NCBI RefSeq assembly: GCF_018457175.1
Contig: NZ_JAGFNU010000002.1
Location: 337,129-401,128, forward strand
Direction of reading: 5' to 3'
DNA length: 64,000 nucleotides
From: Pseudohalocynthiibacter aestuariivivens
Lineage (GTDB): Bacteria > Pseudomonadota > Alphaproteobacteria > Rhodobacterales > Rhodobacteraceae
Numbering within the stretch: position 1 is the stretch's first letter; the number at the start of each line of letters is the position of its first letter. Below are positions 10,089 through 19,474 of the stretch, piece after piece. A program made the position numbers and the translations under genes. The notes under the pieces were generated by a model that saw nothing but the letters and a program-made list of their open reading frames with translations, had not been told where the DNA came from and did not search any database.

Positions 10089-12059
10089 CTACTCCGCCGC
10101 GACGGGTACCGCTGATTTGCGTGCCCCCGCAGCCACACGGTAGCGCCTGTCACTCAGGCTGAGAAAGCCACCAAGCGCCATGATAATTGCGCCAGCCCAG
10201 ATCCAGTTTGCGAATGGCTTAATATAGGTTCGCACCGCATAGCCTCCGCCGTCCTGCACATCCCCAATCACCAGATAGATATCGCGCAGCACACCGTTGT
10301 CGATTGCAGCTTCTGTTGTTGGCATCGCCGCCACAGGATAAACTCGCTTTTCGGGGAATAGTGTTGAGACATGCTTACCATTCCGAGTCACCGTCATTTC
10401 AGCCTGGGTGCTGAAATAATTCGGTCCCTGAACCTGCTCCACCTTTTCTAGTGTGATCTCATATTTCCCAACGGTGAAACCCTCGCCAATATTCGCAACG
10501 CGAATGTCTTCGATATCCCAGGCTGTCAACGCCGCAATTCCAAAGATCGTGACTCCCATCCCGGCATGCGCCACCGCTTTTCCCCAATCCGCACGCGGCA
10601 GTCTCGACATCCGTGCAAAACGCGCCCCAATCGCACCACGCCCGCTGCGCAGCCATAAATCCACGCAAGCACCAGAGACCAACCAGACACCCAGGAAAAT
10701 CCCAACCGGTGCCAGCATCGACCTTTCAGTCTGCATAACCCAGACCAAAGCACCAATAGCAAAAGACAGGGCCAGAATGCCCCATAGTTTTTGCATTGCG
10801 CGACCAATCAAGGCCCTCTTCCATGGCAAGATCGCACCAATCGGCATAACTACGGCAAGTGCTACTATAAACGGTGTAAAAGCCAGATTGAAAAAGGGTG
10901 GGCCAACAGAAAGCGGGCGGTCAAACAAAAGCTCTGCCACCAAGGGCCAGATCGTTCCTACAAACACCACAAAGGCCGCAACGGCCAGCAGGATGTTGTT
11001 TAGCAGCAACGCACTTTCCCGGCTAACGACGGAGAAGACACCCTTCGCTTCCATGACACCCGCGCGCGCCGCGTAAAGGGTAAGCGCGCCCCCCATGAAA
11101 ACACCCAGAATGATCAGAATAAAGACACCACGTTCCGGGTCATTCGCGAAAGCATGGACAGAGGTTAGAACGCCCGAACGTACGATGAATGTACCAATCA
11201 ATGAAAAACCGAAGGCAAGGATCGCCAACAAAATCGTCCAGCTTTTTAAGCTTTCACGCTTTTCCACTACGATCGCCGAATGCAACAGCGCCGCCGCGAT
11301 CAGCCATGGCATGAAGCTCGCGTTTTCAACCGGGTCCCAGAACCAGAAACCGCCCCAACCCAGTTCATAATATGCCCACCAACTGCCTAGCGCTATGCCG
11401 ATGGTCAGAAAAACCCAGGCTGCAAGTGTCCAGGGACGCACCCAACGCGCCCAAGCGGCGTCAACACGGCCCTCGATAAGTGCCGCGACGGCAAAGCTAA
11501 AGGACATCGATAGCCCAACATAGCCGAGATACAGAAACGGTGGATGAAAGGCCAAACCAGGGTCTTGCAGCAGCGGGTTCAGATCCTGACCATTCATCGG
11601 TGGAACCGCAAGACGCATAAACGGGTTTGAGGTAAACAAGATGAACGCGAGGAACGCGACCCCAATTGATGATTGCACCGCCAAAACCCGTGCTCGCAAA
11701 CTTGGCGGAAGATTCCCTCCAAACCAAGCAGCACAAGCCCCGAATAGCGTCAGGATAAGCACCCAAAGAAGCATTGACCCTTCGTGGTTCCCCCAAACGC
11801 CCGAAATTTTGTAAAGCAGCGGTTTTGCTGTGTGGGAATTTGAGACCACCAACAACAATGAAAAATCCGAACTGACAAAAGCGTAGGTCAATGCAGCGAA
11901 GGAATATGCAATCAGCAAGAATTGAACCGTCGCAGCCGGTTCCGCCAGCGCCATCCAGCCTGACCATCCCTTTTGCGCCCCGATCATTGGAACAATCGTT
12001 TGCACGATAGCAACGGCGAAGGCGAGTATCAGTGCGAAATGGCCAAGTTCAATAAACAT
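10089..12059 (-). CDS. ccmF: Haem lyase CcmF for cytochrome c maturation
   Basis: This 656-residue polytopic membrane protein takes haem from CcmE and helps CcmH attach it to apocytochrome c. The tryptophan-rich haem-handling motif is clear: WGGFWFWDPVENASFMPW near residue 230, in the periplasmic loop between helices, with about a dozen hydrophobic segments in total. The start at 12059 gives the normal N-terminus MFIELGHFALILA; in-frame codons upstream encode nothing conserved. It is followed by ccmH after four bases. Upstream lie the GTA holin and endolysin genes, which separate it from ccmE. Confidence 0.96.
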   Translation of the reverse strand: MFIELGHFALILAFAVAIVQTIVPMIGAQKGWSGWMALAEPAATVQFLLIAYSFAALTYAFVSSDFSLLLVVSNSHTAKPLLYKISGVWGNHEGSMLLWVLILTLFGACAAWFGGNLPPSLRARVLAVQSSIGVAFLAFILFTSNPFMRLAVPPMNGQDLNPLLQDPGLAFHPPFLYLGYVGLSMSFSFAVAALIEGRVDAAWARWVRPWTLAAWVFLTIGIALGSWWAYYELGWGGFWFWDPVENASFMPWLIAAALLHSAIVVEKRESLKSWTILLAILAFGFSLIGTFIVRSGVLTSVHAFANDPERGVFILIILGVFMGGALTLYAARAGVMEAKGVFSVVSRESALLLNNILLAVAAFVVFVGTIWPLVAELLFDRPLSVGPPFFNLAFTPFIVALAVVMPIGAILPWKRALIGRAMQKLWGILALSFAIGALVWVMQTERSMLAPVGIFLGVWLVSGACVDLWLRSGRGAIGARFARMSRLPRADWGKAVAHAGMGVTIFGIAALTAWDIEDIRVANIGEGFTVGKYEITLEKVEQVQGPNYFSTQAEMTVTRNGKHVSTLFPEKRVYPVAAMPTTEAAIDNGVLRDIYLVIGDVQDGGGYAVRTYIKPFANWIWAGAIIMALGGFLSLSDRRYRVAAGARKSAVPVAAE

Positions 12060-12126
12060 GAGGCGATCATAGGCGGCTTTGACAGGCGGGCCAACCGAAT
12101 TGCGCAACACCAAATGGCGCGAAATG

Positions 12127-12705
12127 TCACAACTTTGTCAGGCGGCGCCATTCTTCGAGGGCGGGATTATTTGACGCGACAATAGCCCCTAATTCGAAAC
12201 TTTGCTCTGAATCGGTTTTGGCGACACCGTTGGTTTGCGTTGCAAGCGTCTGCAATGCGCGGTTGTTTTCGACAACCTGCGGCACGCGGGCCAGAGATTG
12301 TGCTATCGAACGCTGAAACTCCTGCCCGACAAACTGATGCCGTGCACCGAAATAGAACGACACAATCGCGCCCAAAAGCCACCATAGCGGTTCTGGCACC
12401 AGGCTTAGGCCCTGCATTCGGGAAGCAAACCAAACAGGGTCTGTCATCGACAGGGTGAAGAGGAGCAGTATTCCAAAGGCCATAGCCGGACGTGGCATCC
12501 GGTTCACGCCGTCCATAACCCTGTCAAACCGCCCCTTTTCACGATCCGAGAATTCTTTCGCAAGTTGGTCTAATGCGCGCTCTTGCGCTTCGGCATCTCT
12601 TTTAGCACCGGCCTCTGCATTTTCGCGAAACACCTCAGCCGTTTCACGAACAACGTTTCGGCCTCCCCCAAAAACCAGCTCTAACAGATTTCCAATCAGT
12701 CCCAT
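12127..12705 (-). CDS. GTA-type holin (3TM family)
   Basis: This 192-residue protein starts MGLIGNLLELVFGGGRNVV, the N-terminus of the three-TM holin family associated with gene transfer agent release. A charged coiled region (about 20-70) is followed by hydrophobic segments near 75-92 and 103-125 (LLGAIVSFYFGA). In Rhodobacter capsulatus the equivalent endolysin-holin pair sits outside the structural GTA cluster and releases particles from a lysing subpopulation. The ATG lies ten bases inside the end of the endolysin gene, so they are translationally coupled. Whether this genome has a GTA structural cluster cannot be seen here. Confidence 0.88.
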   Translation of the reverse strand: MGLIGNLLELVFGGGRNVVRETAEVFRENAEAGAKRDAEAQERALDQLAKEFSDREKGRFDRVMDGVNRMPRPAMAFGILLLFTLSMTDPVWFASRMQGLSLVPEPLWWLLGAIVSFYFGARHQFVGQEFQRSIAQSLARVPQVVENNRALQTLATQTNGVAKTDSEQSFELGAIVASNNPALEEWRRLTKL

Positions 12706-13307
12706 GCTGCTGTCCTTTCCTGATGTTTCTGTGCCGAAAGGTGGTATTTTGCGGAAATGAATTCTTCGGCCCTGACGATCCATCCCCCTTTTCCACCGTC
12801 CCTTCGACGCGCGTATTTGCGGCTTTTCGGGCGCACGTCAGCAAGGCTGTAATAGTAATTTCGCCTGGCGATCCCGTAGGCCTCATTAAGGAAGTTTTGT
12901 GCGGACTGTTGCGCTGCATTTGCGGCGCGTGACGTTTCTGAGCCAATAATCCCATCAACCTGTACAGAATGCCCCATTTCGACGAGCAAACGTTGAAGGA
13001 TTTTAACCGCATTTGCGCCTGCGTTCACATGCATATCAAACACGCTGGCCTGAATTTGCGCAGGTAGGTTATCAATCCCGGGGCGTTTGAAGTAGTGTTC
13101 CAGAAAAATATCAACCGCCTGACGGCGACTTAACTGCGCAACGTCAACACTTGTGACCTGCCCATCTCCAGTCAGATCAATGCCAAGTCTGCGCATCGTG
13201 TGAAGGGTTACGCCAAATTTGGTCGCGCCACCTGGGTCATCCCGGTCATTCACATAGCCGCCTTCACGGGCGACGATGCTTTCTGCAATTTCTTTGGCGG
13301 TTCGCAT
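12696..13307 (-). CDS. GTA-type endolysin, glycoside hydrolase 108 family
   Basis: This 203-residue peptidoglycan hydrolase has the GH108 motif at its N-terminus: Glu15 in REGGYVNDRDDPGGATKFGVT-like order (EGGYVND, DPGGAT, FGVT), then a DLTGDG calcium-loop-like segment and FDMHVNAG, and a C-terminal peptidoglycan-binding part starting near residue 105 (LLVEMGHSVQVDGIIGSET). There is no signal peptide, so export would depend on the coupled holin. The start is ATG 13307 behind a strong GGAGG. The pair interrupts the ccmE-ccmF order, a placement recurrent in Rhodobacterales. Confidence 0.9.
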   Translation of the reverse strand: MRTAKEIAESIVAREGGYVNDRDDPGGATKFGVTLHTMRRLGIDLTGDGQVTSVDVAQLSRRQAVDIFLEHYFKRPGIDNLPAQIQASVFDMHVNAGANAVKILQRLLVEMGHSVQVDGIIGSETSRAANAAQQSAQNFLNEAYGIARRNYYYSLADVRPKSRKYARRRDGGKGGWIVRAEEFISAKYHLSAQKHQERTAAWD

Positions 13308-13394
13308 AGTGCCTCCGTTGCTAAATTCGCATCAGAGGATGTTCAACCTGGGTTAACGAACGCCTTTTTCACAGTTCGCTGCGTTAGACTCCGT

Positions 13395-13835
13395 TTACTC
13401 CGGTTCCTGGTAAACGCCCTGCTCCTTCAGTGCATCAACAACTTCTTTTGGCATATAGGTTTCGTCGTGTTTCGCTAATATTTCAGTGGCTTCAAAGACA
13501 CCATTCATGTATGTGCCGGTGCCAATCATACCCTGACCTTCCGAGAAAAGATCAGGCAACACACCCTTGTAAACCACGTCAACCGTTGCACCACCGTCGG
13601 TCACACGGAACCGGATGACTTCGCCCTGTCCGCGTTCAATCGAACCTTCTTCGACCAAGCCACCTAGGCGAAACACTTCGCTCTCAACCGGAGGCGTTTC
13701 GACCACCTGCGAAGGTGATCGGAAAAAATTTATTCCATCTCGCATTGCGTAACCGATCAGGGCAGTCGACAACGCCAGCGCCACGACCGCGACCAAAATA
13801 ACCTGAATTCTGCGTGTTTTTTTAAGTGATTTCAT
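13395..13835 (-). CDS. ccmE: Cytochrome c maturation haem chaperone CcmE
   Basis: This 146-residue protein binds haem covalently in the periplasm and passes it to CcmF. An N-terminal membrane anchor (residues 10-30) is followed by the beta-barrel OB fold. The haem-binding His123 lies in the expected ILAKHDETYMP motif. The length is typical. It follows argC by four bases on the same strand and is separated from ccmF by the GTA lysis genes, so argC-ccmE form one unit and ccmF-ccmH another. Confidence 0.96.
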   Translation of the reverse strand: MKSLKKTRRIQVILVAVVALALSTALIGYAMRDGINFFRSPSQVVETPPVESEVFRLGGLVEEGSIERGQGEVIRFRVTDGGATVDVVYKGVLPDLFSEGQGMIGTGTYMNGVFEATEILAKHDETYMPKEVVDALKEQGVYQEPE

Positions 13836-13839
13836 ATCT

Positions 13840-14868
13840 TTATGGGAAAACCGGGGCCAGCATTAACCCGGCGGTTTCATCCTCTCCAAGCATAAGGTTT
13901 GCGTTTTGAAGCGCCTGACCAGATGACCCTTTGGTCAGGTTGTCCAGTGCAGCTATGACAATCGTCCGCCCCGCAATACGGTCACCAACAACGCCGACGT
14001 GGCAGAAATTTGAACCCCGTACATGGCGTGTCGACGGATGTTCGCCGAATGGCAGCATTACGATAAAGGGCTCATTCTTATAAGCGTCTGCGAGCGTCTT
14101 GTGGATGACCTTCGGATCGCCTTTTACATAGACCGTCGCGACAATTCCCCGATTTGCAGGCAATAGATGTGGCGTAAACTGGACTTTGACAGGCCGTCCG
14201 GCCACTGCCGAAAACTCCTGATCAAATTCTGCCAGATGCCGATGCGCCCCACCCACTGCATAAGCATGCGCGCCTTCAGACAACTCGGCATGCAATAGGT
14301 TTTCCTTCAGTGACCTTCCCGCACCACTGACACCGGTCTTCAGATCAATAATAATCTCGTCGAGATCTATTATCCCGGCCGCAATCAATGGCCGCAGTGC
14401 AAACTGCCCGGTTGCCGCATTGCACCCGGTTCCGGCCACAAGGCGTGCCGCTGAAATGTCATCACGGTAAAACTCGGTCAGCCCGTAAACCGCTTCGCCC
14501 TGCAATTCAGGTGCGGAATGGGGTTTACCATACCATTTTTCGTATTCCGCCAGATCGCGCAGCCGAAAATCAGCGGACAGGTCAACAACCTTAATTTTAC
14601 TTGGCAATTTTTTTATGACGGCCTGGCTCGTTGCATGCGGCAAAGCGCAAAACACGAGATCGACATGCGTAAAATCAATCTCGTCAATTTTGACAAGTTT
14701 AGGTAATGACAAGTGCCGTAGATGGGGAAAAACATCTCCCATTTGCATGCCCGCCTTACGATCAGCAGATAGCGCAGTAATTTCCATGCTGGGATGGGTT
14801 GCGATTAACCGGATCAGTTCTGCACCGGTGTAACCAGAAGCGCCAAGAATAGCGATTTTATGAGTCAT
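13840..14868 (-). CDS. argC: N-acetyl-gamma-glutamyl-phosphate reductase
   Basis: This 342-residue enzyme carries out the NADPH-dependent reduction in arginine synthesis. The N-terminal nucleotide-binding motif is [15 protein letters not shown] (residues 7-21), and the catalytic Cys149 lies in [11 protein letters not shown]. The start at 14868 was chosen because it gives the standard [15 protein letters not shown] beginning; the open frame runs 51 codons further upstream without any conserved sequence. An 85-base gap separates it from the upstream murI. Confidence 0.96.
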   Translation of the reverse strand: MTHKIAILGASGYTGAELIRLIATHPSMEITALSADRKAGMQMGDVFPHLRHLSLPKLVKIDEIDFTHVDLVFCALPHATSQAVIKKLPSKIKVVDLSADFRLRDLAEYEKWYGKPHSAPELQGEAVYGLTEFYRDDISAARLVAGTGCNAATGQFALRPLIAAGIIDLDEIIIDLKTGVSGAGRSLKENLLHAELSEGAHAYAVGGAHRHLAEFDQEFSAVAGRPVKVQFTPHLLPANRGIVATVYVKGDPKVIHKTLADAYKNEPFIVMLPFGEHPSTRHVRGSNFCHVGVVGDRIAGRTIVIAALDNLTKGSSGQALQNANLMLGEDETAGLMLAPVFP

Positions 14869-14953
14869 GTCGGACTTTCGTGCGTTTTGTACAAAATGCA
14901 TTTCTAAATTGCGCATTCTGTAGAGAATTAGGGATAAAAAGGCGGGTCCGCAA

Positions 14954-15766
14954 TCACGCGGGTTGAAACGCGATTTTTCGTCGCAGGAATTGCGTGGCTT
15001 TGTTAGAAACACGCGCCGCATCCCCTGTGGTCAGAAAGGCGGACTCCTGCCCTTCCCCAAGCATCTTTGGGTGCCGTGTCAGATAATCTGCAAGGCTTTC
15101 CGCGACCAGATTTGCCTGGCTATAAACAGCGACATCCGGCCCCAATGCCTCTTGAAACGCGGCGTCCATAAGCGGGTAATGAGTGCAGCCCAAAATTGCG
15201 GCCTCGGGGTTTGGCATTCTGCGTTTCAGCGCCTCTACGTGGCTTCTGACCAGCGCTTCCGCCAAAATTTCATCACCTTCTTCAATGGCATCGACCAGCC
15301 CACCGCAGGGCTGTGCTTCGACATCAACACCAATCGCACGAAACGCAAGTTCACGCTGAAACGCACGGCTTGAAACGGTTGCTGGTGTTGCAAACAATGC
15401 GACGTGCTTCACCGCGACCTCACGTGGGGGCGAATTGTCACCCCACTGCCGCTCCGTCAGCGCTTCAATTAACGGGACGAAAACGCCCAGTACACGTTTA
15501 TCTGTGGGGATCCAGCTTTCCTGCATCCGCCGCAACGCCGCCGCAGAGGCCGTATTGCAGGCCAAAACCACAAGGTCACACCCGGCATCCCACAGCCGTT
15601 GGACCCCGGCACAGGTCAATTCATAAACATCGTCGGCATCCCGCACCCCATAAGGTGCATGGGCATTATCTCCATAGTAAACAAACGGAACATCTGGCAG
15701 CCGTTTTGTCACAGCTTCCATCACGGTCAACCCGCCCAGACCAGAATCAAATATGCCGACCGCCAT
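14954..15766 (-). CDS. murI: Glutamate racemase
   Basis: This 270-residue racemase makes D-glutamate for peptidoglycan. The two-cysteine active site is visible: Cys70 in [12 protein letters not shown] and a second cysteine in [11 protein letters not shown], along with the N-terminal [12 protein letters not shown] motif. The ATG at 15766 has GAGG about six bases upstream. An earlier in-frame start at 15799 would add eleven charged residues and is less likely. It lies downstream of iorAB on the same strand, with 149 bases between them. Confidence 0.95.
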   Translation of the reverse strand: MAVGIFDSGLGGLTVMEAVTKRLPDVPFVYYGDNAHAPYGVRDADDVYELTCAGVQRLWDAGCDLVVLACNTASAAALRRMQESWIPTDKRVLGVFVPLIEALTERQWGDNSPPREVAVKHVALFATPATVSSRAFQRELAFRAIGVDVEAQPCGGLVDAIEEGDEILAEALVRSHVEALKRRMPNPEAAILGCTHYPLMDAAFQEALGPDVAVYSQANLVAESLADYLTRHPKMLGEGQESAFLTTGDAARVSNKATQFLRRKIAFQPA

Positions 15767-15915
15767 TTCAGCCTCGTGTTTGCGTCTTTCGGAGTTCAAA
15801 CTTAATCACTCTGGGTCTGAGCCCGATTTAAGATAGCTCATACGTCGCTTTGCACAGGAAATCCACTGTGCCTTTTCTTCAATTGCATCTGAGGACGTTG
15901 GCAAATCAGATTGAT

Positions 15916-18900
15916 CTACTCTGCTGCTTGTTCCATCGGGGCCCCACCTGCCCTGAACATTGCCAAAAGCTCTTCACGTCTTTTCGCAGCCTTCGCTTCA
16001 TTTGCTACTTTGACCGGCCCAAAACCACGGATATCCAATGGTAGGCGCGCGCGCGCGATGGCAACTTCCAGAGTCTCTGAAGTCACTTTTTCCAGAATTT
16101 CTTTTATATCCGCCTCGTACTGGCGGATCAGGGCGCGTTCCATTTTTCTTTCTGCAGCATAACCGAAAGGGTCAAAAGGAGTTCCTCGAAGCCGCTTAAG
16201 GCGTGCCAAAACGCCGAAGACCCGCACCATCCAGCCCCCGAATTCGCGTTTTTTTGGCCGCCCGTTCGCACCCTTACCGCCAAATATTGGCGGTGCGAGA
16301 TGGAACTGCGGTTTGAAATCGCCTTCAAATTCAGTCTTTGCTTTGGCTTCAGTTTCCAGCAGCAGACGCGCGACTTCGTATTCGTCCTTGTAGGCCAGTA
16401 ATTTGTAATATCCTTCAGCCAAAGCTTCTTTCAGTGCTGGTTCGGACGCTCTTTCAACAAACTTGCGATACCGCCTTGCCAGCTGGGCAGACTGATACGC
16501 TATCAAATGATCCGCGCGAAAATTTATCTTTTCGTCCAGTGTTTTTGGAAGTTCAACAATATCGCTTTTGCCCAAGCTTGCCACCTCGTCAGGGGCGTGA
16601 GCGGCCCAGCGACCCAGTTCAAAGGCACGTTTATTGCCCTCAACCGCAGTGCCGTTCAACTCGATTGCGTCGAGTATTGCTTCATAGCTAAGTGGCACCA
16701 AGCCACGCTGCCACGCGGCACCAAGCATCATCATGTTTGAAAAGATCGAATCCCCCAGCAGGCGTTTTGCAATTTCAGACGCATCAAAGAGGTGCAGGTT
16801 TCCCTGCAGGCGCGCCTCCAGTGCAAGTTGCAACTGATCTGTCGGCAAGCGGAATTCTGTGTCTTTCGTGAAATCCCCCGTCATGATTTCGTGGCTGTTG
16901 ACGACAGCGCCTGTGCGGCCGGTTTTCATCAAACCAAGTGTTTTTGCCCCGGCTGTGGTAACCAGATCGCCGCCAATGACCGCGTCTGCCTCACCGGTCG
17001 CAACCCGGATCGCGCTGATGTCTGCCGGGGTGTTGGCAAGCCTGCAATGGATGTGGACTGCCCCGCCTTTTTGCGCCAGACCGGCCATTTCCATCATCCC
17101 GGCACCCTTTCCGTCGATATGTGCCGCCATCGCCATGATTGCGCCGATCGTTACAACGCCCGTGCCGCCGACGCCTGTGATCACCACGTTATGTGTTTGC
17201 TCAATCTCGGGCAATTTTGGTAACGGCAGACTCGGAATCTCGAATTCTGCTGCTGCCTGTTTGCGCGGTTTGGCTCCCTCAAGCGTCACGAAAGACGGGC
17301 AAAACCCGTTTACGCAGGAAAAATCCTTGTTGCAGGACGATTGATCAATCGCCCGCTTACGGCCGAGTTCGGTTTCGACCGGAACAATTGACACGCAGTT
17401 TGATTGCACTCCGCAGTCCCCACAGCCTTCGCATACATCTGTGTTGATAAAGACGCGCTTATCCGGATCTGGAAACAGCCCACGTTTTCTGCGGCGGCGT
17501 TTTTCAGCAGCACAGGTTTGCACATAAAGGATGACGGATACACCTTTGACTTCGCGTAGCTTTTTCTGAACCTGCATCAACTCTTCGCGCGGGTGAATGC
17601 GTATGCCTTTTGGGAATGCCGCAAAATCAACATCCTCTTTCTCGTCATAGACCAATGCGATGTCTTTCGCACCCATTGCCATGACTTCGCGGGCAATTCT
17701 TTGCGCAGTCAGCCCACCTTCGTTGGTCTGGCCACCGGTCATTGCAACCGCGTCATTGAACAGGATTTTGTATGTAATGTTCGTGCCTGACGCCAAAGCT
17801 GCCCGGATCGCCATAATGCCTGAGTGATTGTAGGTACCGTCGCCCAAATTCTGAAACACATGTTCGCGTTTTGAAAATGGCGCTTCACCAACCCAATTCG
17901 CACCCTCGCCCCCCATCTGCGTGAAACCCACGGTGTCACGGTCCATCCATTGCACCATGTAGTGGCAGCCGATACCCGCATATGCACGGCTTCCGTCTGG
18001 CAGTTTGGTCGAAGAGTTGTGCGGACAACCTGAACAAAAATACGGCAAGCGCGAGGCGATTTCCTTGGCATTGTCGGCCTTTTTTGCATCGCTCAGCATT
18101 TCAAGACCGGCCTTAATTCGATCTGTCCCCCGGCCTTCCTCGACCAGTATTTTTCCGAGGTTTCCAGCGATCATGATCGGATCAAGCGCGAAACGCGTTG
18201 GGAACAGTTCCTCTCCCTCTTTGTGCCAGCCATAGACGCGCCGCCCTTGCCGGTCATCAAAGATCGCCTCTTTAACCTGCACTTCAATCAGTTTACGTTT
18301 TTCCTCTACCACAACAATCAGGTCGAGCCCCTCGGCCCAATCATGAAAACCGTCCATGTCCAGCGGCCAGACCTGCCCGACCTTGTATGTCGTAATACCC
18401 AGTCTTTCGGCCTCATTGGCATCCAGGCCCAGCAGATCAAGCGCATGAACCAGATCAAGCCAGTTTTTACCTGCTGCGACAAAACCTATTTTTGCGCCGG
18501 ACTTACCCCAGACACGGTGATTTATTTTATTCGCTTTAGCAAAGGCTTCTGCAGCGAACCTCTTGTAATCAATCATCCGGGTTTCCTGGGCAACCGGTGT
18601 GTCAGCCAGCCGAATATTCAAACCACCATCGGGTGTTGAAAATTCTGGTATCACAAAATTCATTCTGTTTGGATTTCCATCAATGACGGCGGTCGCCTCG
18701 ACAGTGTCTTTCATTGTCTTGAGTCCAACCCAAACACCTGCAAACCGGCTAAGCGCCCAGCCATAAAGCCCGTAGTCCAGGATTTCCTGCACTCCCGCAG
18801 GGGATACGATTGGCATATAGGCATCAACCATCGCCCAGTCAGACTGGTGCAATGTGGTTGAGCTTTCGCCGGTATGGTCGTCACCCATTGCCATCAGCAC

Positions 18901-19317
18901 ACCGCCGTTTGGTGATGTACCGGCCATATTCGCGTGACGCATCACATCGCCGGAACGGTCGACCCCCGGCCCTTTGCCGTACCAAAGCCCAAAAACGCCG
19001 TCATATTTGCCTTCGCCACGCAATTCGGCCTGCTGGCTTCCCCAGAGCGCAGTGGCTGCGAGGTCTTCGTTAAGGCCCGGCTCAAACCGAACGTCAGCCG
19101 CATCAAGAACCTTTTTGGCCTTGCTCATCTGCTGATCAACTGCTCCTAAAGGGGAGCCACGATATCCGGTGACATAACCAGCAGTCTTTAACCCTGCGGC
19201 CGCATCCCGTGCTTTTTGAGTCAAAACCAGACGAACCAATGCCTGTGTCCCATTTAGCAACACGGGCGATTTATTCAGATCAAAGCGGTCCTTAAGACTT
19301 ACATTTTGGCGACCCAT
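15916..19317 (-). CDS. iorAB: Indolepyruvate ferredoxin oxidoreductase, fused alpha-gamma form
   Basis: This 1133-residue protein oxidatively decarboxylates aryl-pyruvates (and probably branched 2-oxoacids) to acyl-CoA with ferredoxin reduction. The order of parts is: a thiamine-PP alpha-like half (residues about 30-400), a CSGCPHNSST cysteine motif, TPP-binding GGEGANW and GDGTYNHSG region, a ferredoxin-like CEGCGDCGVQSNC cluster (about 645) with further Cys in DFSCVNGFC, and the gamma domain starting VITGVGGTGVVT near 725. The ATG at 19317 is preceded by GGAGGTG. A LysR gene diverges from it, with a palindromic site between. Substrate specificity is inferred from the family only. Confidence 0.94.
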   Translation of the reverse strand: MGRQNVSLKDRFDLNKSPVLLNGTQALVRLVLTQKARDAAAGLKTAGYVTGYRGSPLGAVDQQMSKAKKVLDAADVRFEPGLNEDLAATALWGSQQAELRGEGKYDGVFGLWYGKGPGVDRSGDVMRHANMAGTSPNGGVLMAMGDDHTGESSTTLHQSDWAMVDAYMPIVSPAGVQEILDYGLYGWALSRFAGVWVGLKTMKDTVEATAVIDGNPNRMNFVIPEFSTPDGGLNIRLADTPVAQETRMIDYKRFAAEAFAKANKINHRVWGKSGAKIGFVAAGKNWLDLVHALDLLGLDANEAERLGITTYKVGQVWPLDMDGFHDWAEGLDLIVVVEEKRKLIEVQVKEAIFDDRQGRRVYGWHKEGEELFPTRFALDPIMIAGNLGKILVEEGRGTDRIKAGLEMLSDAKKADNAKEIASRLPYFCSGCPHNSSTKLPDGSRAYAGIGCHYMVQWMDRDTVGFTQMGGEGANWVGEAPFSKREHVFQNLGDGTYNHSGIMAIRAALASGTNITYKILFNDAVAMTGGQTNEGGLTAQRIAREVMAMGAKDIALVYDEKEDVDFAAFPKGIRIHPREELMQVQKKLREVKGVSVILYVQTCAAEKRRRRKRGLFPDPDKRVFINTDVCEGCGDCGVQSNCVSIVPVETELGRKRAIDQSSCNKDFSCVNGFCPSFVTLEGAKPRKQAAAEFEIPSLPLPKLPEIEQTHNVVITGVGGTGVVTIGAIMAMAAHIDGKGAGMMEMAGLAQKGGAVHIHCRLANTPADISAIRVATGEADAVIGGDLVTTAGAKTLGLMKTGRTGAVVNSHEIMTGDFTKDTEFRLPTDQLQLALEARLQGNLHLFDASEIAKRLLGDSIFSNMMMLGAAWQRGLVPLSYEAILDAIELNGTAVEGNKRAFELGRWAAHAPDEVASLGKSDIVELPKTLDEKINFRADHLIAYQSAQLARRYRKFVERASEPALKEALAEGYYKLLAYKDEYEVARLLLETEAKAKTEFEGDFKPQFHLAPPIFGGKGANGRPKKREFGGWMVRVFGVLARLKRLRGTPFDPFGYAAERKMERALIRQYEADIKEILEKVTSETLEVAIARARLPLDIRGFGPVKVANEAKAAKRREELLAMFRAGGAPMEQAAE

Positions 19318-19353
19318 CGCGCACCTCCATCGGATATATTCTAACACGGATAA

Positions 19354-19374
19354 TAGGTCATAATTAGTGACCTA
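19354..19374. promoter_or_regulatory. Perfect inverted repeat between iorAB and lysR
   Basis: TAGGTCA and TGACCTA form a perfect 7+7 inverted repeat around the AT-rich centre TAATTAG. It lies 37 bases before the iorAB start codon and about 100 bases before the divergent LysR gene. The symmetry and position fit the binding site of the adjacent LysR protein; that assignment is inference. Confidence 0.65.
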
Positions 19375-19474
19375 CAAAGCGAATTTTGTTTCGATTTTGG
19401 TGTTTTGGCGCTAAAAGTCGCAGTTTGAAACTCTGGCCAACATTTTGGCCGATTTTGTATATGGTTCGGAAAGT

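Noticed and set aside
10453..11076. A 207-codon plus-strand open frame
   Set aside because: It lies wholly antisense to ccmF, whose motifs and membrane pattern are certain; the frame has no recognisable protein features.
15852..15871. GCACAG/CTGTGC hairpin with following T-rich stretch
   Set aside because: It points along the plus strand between two minus-strand genes (murI and iorAB), so it has no transcript to end; six pairs with an eight-base loop is weak.
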